From Ruegeria arenilitoris (GTDB lineage: Bacteria; Pseudomonadota; Alphaproteobacteria; Rhodobacterales; Rhodobacteraceae): a stretch of 64,000 nucleotides of DNA. How positions within the stretch are numbered: position 1 is the first letter of the stretch; each line of letters begins with the position of its first letter. Under the pieces are notes generated by a model. It worked only from the letters and a program-made list of their open reading frames with translations, made no database searches and had not been told where the DNA came from. Made by a program: the position numbers and the translations under genes. This document shows, piece by piece, positions 25,851-32,294 of this stretch. The DNA is taken from the NCBI RefSeq assembly GCF_013030985.1, contig NZ_WPYP01000006.1:1-64000 (forward strand), given 5' to 3'.

Positions 25851-25880
25851 GAGTGTCGGAAAGACGAAACAGGAGACCCT

Positions 25881-26309
25881 ATGTCTAGCCCCGCTATCAA
25901 ACTTTCCCCGGAGCGCCATGCCCAAGTCAAAGCCATTGGTGATGCAATTGGCGGCCTCTCTTACGCCGAAACCATCGGATACATGGTAAATTGTGAAATC
26001 GCCAAAGGCACCATCTTGCCGGGCATCCAAGGTGTGAATCTGCACCCGTATGGTTCTGGTGCTTTGATCGGATTTGACGATCAGACCCCTATCCCTTTCT
26101 CGAAAGAAGGTGTCGCCGATCTGGCGAACACACTGCGCGCTTTCGTTGATGGCGATGAGAAAGCCCAGAAACTCGTAAACATGCAGCACAACTACCTGAT
26201 CGAACGCAAAGGCAATGGTGTGAAGCTGACCATCCCTTTCGCTGGCAAGGTGACAAAGTCGTTCCCGTGTGACGTAGCACGCGACCTTGCTGTGCTGCTG
26301 GCAGCCTAA
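25881..26309 (+). CDS. Unknown element protein with a ribbon-helix-helix-like N-terminus
   Basis: This 142-residue protein starts with AIKLSPERHAQVKAIGDAIGG then YAETIGYMVNCEIAKG, a strand followed by two helices that fits the ribbon-helix-helix pattern. The remainder (about 50-142) is beta-rich with no recognised domain. ATG 25881 follows a GGAG at 25871-25874. The gene is directly downstream of the palindrome at 25835 and the repeat array, so it could be the repressor or accessory factor that binds there. A GC hairpin (26318-26341) follows it. Confidence 0.6.
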   Translation: MSSPAIKLSPERHAQVKAIGDAIGGLSYAETIGYMVNCEIAKGTILPGIQGVNLHPYGSGALIGFDDQTPIPFSKEGVADLANTLRAFVDGDEKAQKLVNMQHNYLIERKGNGVKLTIPFAGKVTKSFPCDVARDLAVLLAA

Positions 26310-26317
26310 ACGAAGAA

Positions 26318-26341
26318 GGGGCAGCGTCGCACCACTGCCCC
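26318..26341 (+). terminator. GC hairpin after the RHH-like gene
   Basis: GGGGCAG at 26318-26324 pairs with CTGCCCC at 26335-26341. No T-run follows, so termination would be incomplete; it may instead protect the upstream mRNA. Confidence 0.4.
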
Positions 26342-26369
26342 CTCCAATCTCAACATCGTAGGAACTACC

Positions 26370-27119
26370 ATGCTTATAGCAGAACCCAATCGGGATGACG
26401 TGGAAAAGGCTGAGAATCTTCGCGCCTTTTTTGCAGGTGGTGTTCCGACAATCGCCGAAGATGAAATGTCAGTTGGCATCAGCGACGAAGCCTACGCACA
26501 GCGCCGGAGCGACCGGCTTGAGAATATACTGTCCAAGCTTGATGACTTGGACAGTTTAGATGAACAGACCGCCTCAGAGCCTCTTGTGAGCGCCGCTGAG
26601 GCATCAAGTGACCGGATCGACCACAAGCCCCGCCTGACACGCTATGACAAGGCGTTGCGTGCCGAACGTGAAGCACTGGCTCTGGCCGCTAGGTCGGAAC
26701 AAGGATCAGACACCTACCACCGAGCAATGTCCGATGCGGCCTCTGCCCGGTCAAAACGCAAGGCTGAGGAAAACCGCGATGCTGATCCGGTTGGCCGTAA
26801 ACAGAACGAGACCGACCGCTGGCGCTCAGAGGAAGGCCGCGAAATCTACAATGCCAGTCGCCGGTCGCGCGCCAGACCGAACGACATGACGCCGAAAGAG
26901 GTTCTGGGTGCGATGACGCCGGAACAGATTGAACGGCACAAGAAAGACCAAAAGGCAGACAGCAACAACCGCGCTCGCCTTACCAAGAAACTCGGAACCG
27001 GTGGACAAGGTTTGACTGGTGCTAAGTTGATTGAAGCTGTTGAGGCCGAAGTCGCCAAGCGTCGTGAGAAACGCCTTGCGAAAAGGTCTGGCGATCACGC
27101 CCAAATTGTTATAAAATAA
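26370..27119 (+). CDS. Highly charged helical protein of unknown function
   Basis: This 249-residue protein is dominated by Arg, Lys, Glu and Ala. It has several predicted helices (for example RRSDRLENILSKLDDLDSLDE and the Lys/Arg-rich VEAEVAKRREKRLAKRSGDH region, in parts) and a segment MTPKEVLGAMTPEQIERHKK. There are no Cys, membrane spans or known motifs. It could be an internal scaffold or nucleic-acid binding protein of the particle, but this is a guess from composition. A strong structured terminator follows. Confidence 0.6.
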   Translation: MLIAEPNRDDVEKAENLRAFFAGGVPTIAEDEMSVGISDEAYAQRRSDRLENILSKLDDLDSLDEQTASEPLVSAAEASSDRIDHKPRLTRYDKALRAEREALALAARSEQGSDTYHRAMSDAASARSKRKAEENRDADPVGRKQNETDRWRSEEGREIYNASRRSRARPNDMTPKEVLGAMTPEQIERHKKDQKADSNNRARLTKKLGTGGQGLTGAKLIEAVEAEVAKRREKRLAKRSGDHAQIVIK

Positions 27120-27148
27120 CAAATGTAGTTGCAGCAAAGGCTACACCA

Positions 27149-27206
27149 GAACCCCGTGCAGGATCGCCAATGCGATATAAGTCACCTGCGCGGGGTTCAA
27201 ATTTTT
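27149..27206 (+). terminator. Long nested hairpin with T-run
   Basis: GAACCCCGTGCAGG at 27149-27162 pairs with CCTGCGCGGGGTTC at 27185-27198 (14 bp, one G-U type change), with an inner ATCGC/GCGAT hairpin in the loop and five T at 27202-27206. It is a strong intrinsic terminator, 30 bases after the stop codon at 27119; the nested loop is more elaborate than termination alone needs. Confidence 0.75.
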
Positions 27207-27327
27207 AACGGTAAGTAAGAATTTACTTATAATAAAAACAATGACTTACGACAATTTTCCTCTTGCGCACCCGATTCCGCTCATGCGAGCCTGCACGCAC
27301 CAAATCATCTTTAAGAGGAATAATTTC

Positions 27328-27534
27328 GTGCAGACCCCCACCAATACCCAAGAAGTCTATCTGCCGGATCACATCTACCACGCACTTAAAGCTAAGCTGG
27401 AAAAGCTGGTATCTGAACCGTTCGAAGAATGCGGCACTGACCCTGAGACCGAGATTGTCACCGCTCTGGGTGAGATCGGGAACATCTGGCCGGTGTCGGT
27501 GCTGGATGATGCTCAGGTCGCGGAGGCAGCATAG
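27328..27534 (+). CDS. Small acidic protein of unknown function
   Basis: The product is 68 residues from GTG 27328, which has a good AAGAGG nine bases upstream (27313-27318). An in-frame ATG at 27241 would give 97 residues but has no ribosome binding site and a leader of unlike composition. The protein contains a helix (LPDHIYHALKAKLEKLV) and an acidic middle (EPFEECGTDPETE). No family is recognised. Its stop codon is inside a perfect hairpin (27532-27550). Confidence 0.55.
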   Translation: MQTPTNTQEVYLPDHIYHALKAKLEKLVSEPFEECGTDPETEIVTALGEIGNIWPVSVLDDAQVAEAA

Positions 27535-27555
27535 GACCGATACGGTCCTAATTTT
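27532..27555 (+). terminator. Hairpin overlapping the stop codon of the 68-residue protein gene
   Basis: TAGGACCG, ATA, CGGTCCTA at 27532-27550 is a perfect 8-bp hairpin followed by ATTTT. The stop codon TAG is its first three bases. It fits a compact intrinsic terminator. Confidence 0.6.
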
Positions 27556-27593
27556 CCTACGAACTTCCCGTCAAAATTGTGCTATAAGGTAGT

Positions 27594-27631
27594 TGTGACG
27601 CGGCTCAGTTTGGCGACAGGACCGCGTCACA
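27594..27631 (+). promoter_or_regulatory. 10-bp stem in the 5' leader of the next gene
   Basis: TGTGACGCGG at 27594-27603 pairs perfectly with CCGCGTCACA at 27622-27631 around an 18-base loop, about 20 bases before the ribosome binding site of the gene at 27665. It may be an operator, or an RNA leader structure that controls translation. Confidence 0.5.
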
Positions 27632-27664
27632 TTCATGTAAATGACAACATCAAAGGAGCCATTT

Positions 27665-28150
27665 ATGGCAACAGAATACGCGACTTCAACGAATGGAGCA
27701 ACTCTGACAGAGCAAGAGCTGTTTCGGCGCTTCCTTGATGCGCCTGTATTTCAGCACAGCCACAAGTCCACACTTGTGAATAACAACGCTGTTAGTGATG
27801 AGACGATGCGGGATCATCTATTCGGATTGAGCCTTTGCACATGCGCGGGAATACCCGAAGACTTGTTAGACCAGATCGTTGATGATCTCCGGGATAGTGA
27901 TTATCCGCTAGAAGAGTTGAGAGAGGTCATTGATAATCTCATGGGCATTCTCAAAGACATGCAAAAGCTGGAAGATGAATTCTCATCAGTAGCCGCTCTT
28001 ACCCGCACTCAGGAACCTGATGAAGATGCATCGGACGAAGTGTTCCGCGCATGGGAAGATCACCCCCTCTATGTCCTGCCGGATAGTCGCTCGGTGATCA
28101 ACGAGGCGCATGCGGCTATTGAGAAGCTGGAGCGTGAGGGGCGGCTGTAA
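27665..28150 (+). CDS. Acidic protein of unknown function (element cargo)
   Basis: This 161-residue protein starts at ATG 27665 with AAAGGAG at 27651-27657. It is acidic and helical (LDQIVDDLRDSDYPLEELREV and MGILKDMQKLEDEFSSV regions), with a motif LCTCAGIPEDLL containing two Cys. No known domain is recognised. It has its own upstream stem and a strong terminator (28176-28203), so it is a single-gene transcription unit, as is common for cargo genes. Confidence 0.6.
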   Translation: MATEYATSTNGATLTEQELFRRFLDAPVFQHSHKSTLVNNNAVSDETMRDHLFGLSLCTCAGIPEDLLDQIVDDLRDSDYPLEELREVIDNLMGILKDMQKLEDEFSSVAALTRTQEPDEDASDEVFRAWEDHPLYVLPDSRSVINEAHAAIEKLEREGRL

Positions 28151-28175
28151 CTAGTCTCGCTCTAGACTGAAAAAG

Positions 28176-28203
28176 ACCCGCCAGTGCAAGCTGGCGGGTT
28201 TCT
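28176..28203 (+). terminator. Rho-independent terminator
   Basis: ACCCGCCAG at 28176-28184 pairs with CTGGCGGGT at 28191-28199 with a 6-base loop, followed by TTTCTT. It lies 25 bases after the stop codon at 28150. A diverged relative of this hairpin recurs near 29887-29907. Confidence 0.85.
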
Positions 28204-28281
28204 TGTATCAAAATCATACCTTTTAACCATCTCGATTCTCATCTACCCCTCGTGTCATGGTTGCAAAGTTTAGGAGCTGTT

Positions 28282-28482
28282 ATGCGAGTTGAGGTCCAGG
28301 TCACTGACACCACCCTTGAAGGCGAATACCGGGATGTAGATGGGCTGTCAGGTCAGTGCGAACGGTGTGGTCATACCGTCGAAGTCTATGGCGATAGTGA
28401 CGCGTCAGAGCGAGCGCTTTGCGTAAAAATGCGGGAAGAATGTCCAGAGGGAGAGAACAACTTTTATGTGACCAATCGGTAG
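28282..28482 (+). CDS. Small zinc-ribbon-like protein, unknown function
   Basis: This 66-residue protein is translated from ATG 28282, with TAGGAG at 28271-28276. It has CERCGH (about residues 26-31) and two further Cys in LCVKMREECPEG, enough for one zinc site. The first 25 residues form beta strands. An in-frame GTG at 28252 lacks a ribosome binding site. No family is recognised. It lies in the lower-G+C cargo block of the element. Confidence 0.5.
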   Translation: MRVEVQVTDTTLEGEYRDVDGLSGQCERCGHTVEVYGDSDASERALCVKMREECPEGENNFYVTNR

Positions 28483-28531
28483 CATAGTAGTCACTTGGCA
28501 GAAGAACCAAATCCAAATTTCCGGGACAGCA

Positions 28532-28921
28532 ATGAAGAAACCGCCATTCGAAGAAACACATGAAGCGCTGACAATCAAAGTTCATGAGGAAGATGAGCGC
28601 TTTGATTACGATAGCTTTTACATAATGGAGCCACATGAAACGGAAAGCGGCAGGTGGGAAGTTTGGTATGCAGAATGGGACGACCCTGATCTAAACTCAG
28701 GCCAAGTAAAAAAGCTACTACTTGAGATTGAAAGTGAGTTCATATCGAAAGTAAACGATGTGCGAAGCATCCTTTCTGCTCTGACTATTGGCTTCGAGAT
28801 AGGTAACCAGACCGGAATCTCGGAAATGAAAAAAAGCGCTAGGTATGCGTTTTCTGTTTTGGCAGGAGATGAAGACATTACCGATCTGCACGAATTAGCC
28901 TTCCAAGCTGAACGCGATTAG
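28532..28921 (+). CDS. Hypothetical protein (element cargo)
   Basis: This 129-residue acidic protein has an N-terminal beta part (YIMEPHETESGRWEVWYAEW) followed by helices (QVKKLLLEIESEFISKVNDV) and ends in an Asp/Glu-rich helix. It has no signal, membrane span or recognised domain. Its DNA is A-rich compared with the host genes. It stands alone 49 bases after the zinc-ribbon gene on the same strand. Confidence 0.5.
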   Translation: MKKPPFEETHEALTIKVHEEDERFDYDSFYIMEPHETESGRWEVWYAEWDDPDLNSGQVKKLLLEIESEFISKVNDVRSILSALTIGFEIGNQTGISEMKKSARYAFSVLAGDEDITDLHELAFQAERD

Positions 28922-28996
28922 GCGGTCAGTAATTGGCGGCTTGAATACCGACTGCCCACGTGACCAAATGCGGTAACAAGAAACTAGGAGATCGAT

Positions 28997-29125
28997 ATGG
29001 CTAAAGGCAAACCATCATCTGAAACAACACAAGCAACTAATGATGGGTTCACAACCTCGCAAAACTCAGCACAGCCGACAACCTCTCAGCAAACCAAACC
29101 AGCTCCCCCTCCGAAGTCAAAGTAA
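28997..29125 (+). CDS. 42-residue Ser/Thr/Gln/Pro-rich microprotein
   Basis: ATG 28997 has CTAGGAG (28985-28991) at good spacing and a 42-codon frame ending in TAA at 29123-29125. The peptide begins MAKGKPSSETTQ and ends KPAPPPKSK; it is low-complexity, with no hydrophobic core and basic ends. Its stop codon abuts the stop of the convergent membrane-protein gene. A similar MAKKPSSGKPS peptide lies beside another small membrane protein at 51.4 kb. Coding status rests on the ribosome binding site and this resemblance. Confidence 0.45.
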   Translation: MAKGKPSSETTQATNDGFTTSQNSAQPTTSQQTKPAPPPKSK

Positions 29126-29743
29126 TCAACTATTTCGAAGTTGCGTGGAAGCGACCTGGTCGGCGGGAATTATGGTCATTAATTTCCCGCCATCCTCGCT
29201 GTCTAATTCATCTGACACGTCTTCCCAGTCCCCGCCCTTATCACGTTGATGAGTAACGTAGAGCGCAACAGAACCATCATGTCCTAGATAGAATGCTCCT
29301 GTGCGTGTTTTTTTGAATGCGTGTAGATCATTACACATGACGGCAACTCCGTCTGTGCGACGGACTATGATTTGAGACAGCTCCATACCATCATCAGCGA
29401 TGACAGATTCCCATGCGGATTGAAAATTGTCGTGGGACGAAACCTTGGTATCACGCAGAAGTTTAAAAACACGCTTCTGCACCCATTTGCGCCAAGCAGC
29501 ACTTACAAGTAACGAGCAAGCTAACGCCGTGACAACAATGGCCCAAAGCGGACAGCCGTTGCCTTCCATGAAAACAAAAACAAGTTTCGCCACTAAACCG
29601 AAGGCCAACGAAAGGAAGACCGTGTCTGTAGCTTTGTGTTTGGCGTCTTTTCCAGTGTAGGCAAGCCGATAACCCAAGTAACCGCATGTCAGCACAGCAA
29701 TCGTATCAACCGGTAGGTTTAATAGCGTTTGAACGTCAGACAA
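29126..29743 (-). CDS. Three-span membrane protein with cytoplasmic domain, unknown function
   Basis: This 205-residue protein has three likely membrane helices: about 12-30 (TIAVLTCGYLGYRLAY), 40-59 (VFLSLAFGLVAKLVFVFM) and 66-85 (LWAIVVTALACSLLVSAAW). A soluble C-terminal domain (about 95-205) contains IIVRRTDGVAVMCNDLHAF and an acidic DVSDELDSEDGG. It is the only minus-strand gene inside the element. It is A/T-richer than the structural genes. Membrane proteins of this size are common in phage-carried defence or superinfection-exclusion loci, but no family is recognised. Confidence 0.6.
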   Translation of the reverse strand: MSDVQTLLNLPVDTIAVLTCGYLGYRLAYTGKDAKHKATDTVFLSLAFGLVAKLVFVFMEGNGCPLWAIVVTALACSLLVSAAWRKWVQKRVFKLLRDTKVSSHDNFQSAWESVIADDGMELSQIIVRRTDGVAVMCNDLHAFKKTRTGAFYLGHDGSVALYVTHQRDKGGDWEDVSDELDSEDGGKLMTIIPADQVASTQLRNS

Positions 29744-30033
29744 GTGTTTATCCTATGCTTACACCGCGACCATAGGCCATCTGCTCATCCGATGTAATCC
29801 TAATCTACCAGCATCTCATCTGGTCCATTATTGGGTCGGTTTGTGGCTGCTGTAACTACCCCACCGATGCCCACCTGGACGATCTAACTGCCGGTGCGAG
29901 CTGGCGGTATTTTGGCTTTGGACGATCTGAATACAGGTTACTAGCGTAACCACAGGGGATTCCATGTGAGCGTGACGGGGACGAAGAAGCCCGCTACCGT
30001 GGCGGAAAACATAGAATGAGGCTAGCCGCAAAA
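29744..30033. other. Gene-free stretch before the DUF2971 gene
   Basis: This stretch holds the promoter region of the minus-strand membrane protein and the leader of the DUF2971 gene. A hairpin at about 29887-29907 (CTGCCGG with CTGGCGG through two G-U pairs, followed by TATTTT) resembles a diverged copy of the terminator at 28176. I see no gene. Confidence 0.4.
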
Positions 30034-31002
30034 ATGAGCGAAGAACTAATCAGAGATTTTTGGGAAAAAGTCTCCCCATACACCGTTCAAAAGATGAATC
30101 AAGTCAAGTCGAGCGGAACTAAATTTGTGCATTACACAAGTGCATCAAATGCATTGAGCATTATCCAGAATCAAAAGGTCTGGATGCGCAATGCCTCCGA
30201 AATGAACGACTTCTCGGAAGTTCAGCATGGTCAATCATGTTTGGCAGCCGCTTGGAATGACAAGACGCAGGGGGCAAGACTCAAGGGACTGTTGGAAGGA
30301 ATAGAAGCTGGGCTGGTAGACCGATTGGCGAAGTCATTCGATGAACGTGGATACGATCGCGAAAGAGAGAGCTTCATAATCTCAGTTAGCGAGCATGGAA
30401 ATGGAACCATTGATGAGGACAAATACGGTCGCCTCTCGATGTGGCGAGCTTACGGTGGAAACACGAATGTCGCGCTAGTCATGAACAACGGCCCTTTTCT
30501 CAGAGAGTCGACTGCGACTAATGCTTTTACAAGCCCCGTTTTCTATGGGGACCAGGATCGGTTTGTTCAAGAGTTCTCCAAAGTGGTGGATGCGTTTGAG
30601 CAAAATATGGAACTGGCGCGCCAACTAGGTGGCGAAGCGGTAAAGACAATATTTCAGAACATCTTTCATTTCGCAGCACTGTCGACAAAGCATCCGGGGT
30701 TCGCAGAAGAGCGGGAATGGCGTGTTATTCTGTCACCCACGATGTTTCCGTCCAATAAGGTGAAGTTTGATCTGGAAGTAGTTAATGGAGTTCCACAGAG
30801 GGTCTACAAATTTCCTTTGATGGACTATCCCAGCGAGGGATTTGTGGGCGCAACTATTCCTGATCTACTGGAAGAGATAATTATCGGCCCAACTAATGCT
30901 GCATATACGATTTATGACGCACTGGGCGGTGCGTTGACTCAAGCCGGGGTAAGCGACGGATTCTCGCGCGTAAGAATTTCTAGCATCCCGCTTAGGCGTT
31001 AG
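30034..31002 (+). CDS. DUF2971 family protein (element cargo)
   Basis: This 322-residue protein matches the DUF2971 pattern: an N-terminal FVHYTSASNALSIIQNQKVWMRNASEMNDFSEVQHG stretch (key parts HYTSASNALSII and NASEMNDFSE), a central MWRAYGG and a later EEREWRVI. DUF2971 proteins are common cargo in prophages and islands and have no settled function. The order His-Tyr, aromatic/Gly strand, Glu recalls the H-Y-E triad of ADP-ribosyltransferases, which is my inference. ATG 30016 is an alternative start. It is the last gene before attR and is lower in G+C than the flanking chromosome. Confidence 0.72.
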   Translation: MSEELIRDFWEKVSPYTVQKMNQVKSSGTKFVHYTSASNALSIIQNQKVWMRNASEMNDFSEVQHGQSCLAAAWNDKTQGARLKGLLEGIEAGLVDRLAKSFDERGYDRERESFIISVSEHGNGTIDEDKYGRLSMWRAYGGNTNVALVMNNGPFLRESTATNAFTSPVFYGDQDRFVQEFSKVVDAFEQNMELARQLGGEAVKTIFQNIFHFAALSTKHPGFAEEREWRVILSPTMFPSNKVKFDLEVVNGVPQRVYKFPLMDYPSEGFVGATIPDLLEEIIIGPTNAAYTIYDALGGALTQAGVSDGFSRVRISSIPLRR

Positions 31003-31050
31003 ACCGTTGATACCTTATGACTAGACAATTTCATCTTTGCGTAACGTCAT

Positions 31051-31070
31051 CCGGCCCATTTTAGGGCCGG
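31051..31070 (+). terminator. GC hairpin between DUF2971 and attR
   Basis: CCGGCCC at 31051-31057 pairs with GGGCCGG at 31064-31070; the flanking GTAAC and GGTTAC extend the symmetry with a bulge. No T-run follows. It may insulate the element from the chromosome. Confidence 0.4.
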
Positions 31071-31117
31071 TTACACGGTTACAATATCACCAATAAGTCA
31101 TTGTTTTTTAACGATGC

Positions 31118-31149
31118 GTCGGGAGTTCGAGTCTCTCATCACCCACCAT
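31118..31149 (+). repeat. attR core (32-bp direct repeat of the tRNA-Val 3' end)
   Basis: These 32 bases are identical to 13285-13316, from GTCGGGAGTTCG to CACCAT. Only the tRNA 3' half is present, so this is the displaced end of the original site. It ends 55 bases before the LacI operator of the inositol locus. Confidence 0.95.
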
Positions 31150-31204
31150 TGCCCCCCCTCAAACCGCGCAAACAACACGGACCCGGCGTAATTTAGGCCC
31201 GACG

Positions 31205-31222
31205 CTTGCAACCGATTGCAAG
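31205..31222. promoter_or_regulatory. LacI-type operator upstream of the inositol regulator
   Basis: CTTGCAACCGATTGCAAG is an 18-bp palindrome with one mismatched pair at the centre. It matches the three other sites in this locus (34592, 46945, 47999). At 74 bases before ATG 31296 it implies autoregulation. Confidence 0.8.
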
Positions 31223-31295
31223 TTTTGACCGTTGGCGCGTAGTATTCCACCATGAAATTGCTTGTCAGCCTTCCCCCGATCCGCGGGCGCCAGTC

Positions 31296-32294
31296 ATGAG
31301 TGTCACCCTGAAAGACGTCGCCGCACTGGCCGGCGTGTCCCGCTCGGCCGTTTCGCGCACCTTTACCGAAGGCGCTTCGGTGTCCGCCAAGACCCGCAGC
31401 AAGGTTGAAAAAGCTGCAAAAGAACTGGGCTACAGCCCCAATGCGCTGGCCTCGTCGCTGACCACCGGGCGGACCAAGCTGATCGGATTGATCTCGAACA
31501 ACTTTCACAACCCGATTTTCCTTGAGGTGTTCGACCAGTTCACCCGCGCCCTGCAGGAACGCGGGCTGCGGCCGCTGATCGTCAACCTGACGGACGAGAC
31601 CGAACCGGCCAATTCGGTGCGGATGCTGCGGCAGTATTCAGTGGATGCCGCCATCGTCGCCTCATCGACCCTTCCGCCCAGCTTTGCCAAGGCATTTCAT
31701 GATGCGGGGGTGCCGGTGGTGCATACCTTCGGCCGATCGGCCACTTCGCCCGAGGTGCACGTCGTTGGAATCGACAACGTGGAATGCGGGCGCATGGCAG
31801 CGCGCGAGTTGCTGGCGCGCGGCTATCGGCGCGTGGGGTACCTGGGCGGGCCGCAGGATGCGACCTCGGCCATGGACCGGTATCGCGGTTTCATGGAAGA
31901 GGCCGAAAGGCACCCCGACCTTGAGGTGTCGCATTCTTTCGCCGGGGCCTATTCCTTTGACGCCGGACGCACCGAGATGCTGCGTCTGCTGGCGGACACC
32001 CCAGCCGAGGGTTACTTCTGCGGGGACGACATTCTGTCTGTTGGCGCGCTATCTGCCCTGCGCGACCACGGACTGAAACCGGGTATCGATATCGGCATCA
32101 TTGGCCTGAACGACATGGAGATGTCGCGGTGGGAGAATATTGATCTGACCACCATTCACCAGCCGATCAAGCAGATCATCACTTCGTCCGTCGATCTGAT
32201 CGAGGAAATGCTGAAAGACCCCGAACGGTACCCGGAGGCGCGGATCTTCCCCTGCCGGGTGATTGAGCGGGGCACATTGCGGCCCCGCCCCTGA
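31296..32294 (+). CDS. LacI-family transcriptional regulator of the inositol locus
   Basis: This 332-residue regulator has an N-terminal helix-turn-helix (VTLKDVAALAGVSRSAVSRTF, residues 2-22), a hinge helix (SPNALASSLTTGRT) and a periplasmic-binding-protein-like effector domain (LIGLISNNFHNPIFLEV to the C-terminus, with YFCGDDILSVGAL). The frame is open from 31206, but ATG 31296 begins the conserved HTH. Four palindromes of LacI type around the locus are the likely targets, including one in front of this gene. The effector is probably myo-inositol or an early intermediate, inferred from neighbours. It is convergent with the first dehydrogenase gene, whose stop is adjacent. Confidence 0.9.
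   Translation: MSVTLKDVAALAGVSRSAVSRTFTEGASVSAKTRSKVEKAAKELGYSPNALASSLTTGRTKLIGLISNNFHNPIFLEVFDQFTRALQERGLRPLIVNLTDETEPANSVRMLRQYSVDAAIVASSTLPPSFAKAFHDAGVPVVHTFGRSATSPEVHVVGIDNVECGRMAARELLARGYRRVGYLGGPQDATSAMDRYRGFMEEAERHPDLEVSHSFAGAYSFDAGRTEMLRLLADTPAEGYFCGDDILSVGALSALRDHGLKPGIDIGIIGLNDMEMSRWENIDLTTIHQPIKQIITSSVDLIEEMLKDPERYPEARIFPCRVIERGTLRPRP

Larger units (their letters stand above)
25548..25880. promoter_or_regulatory. Repeat-rich control region of the element (candidate origin)
   Basis: This 333-base gap between the tape measure and a small regulator-like gene has no convincing gene. It holds, in order, five direct copies of a 17-bp repeat, an AT-rich stretch with an internal hairpin, one exact inverted copy of the repeat, a 20-bp inverted repeat and a 16-bp perfect palindrome. 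Base composition falls sharply from the flanking genes. The layout resembles an iteron-type replication origin or a multi-operator switch region. A 90-codon frame running through the repeats (25565-25837) looks accidental. Confidence 0.7.

Noticed and set aside
27241..27327. An upstream ATG extending the 68-residue protein to 97 residues
   Set aside because: There is no ribosome binding site at 27241, whereas AAGAGG precedes GTG 27328; the extra segment has no protein-like pattern.
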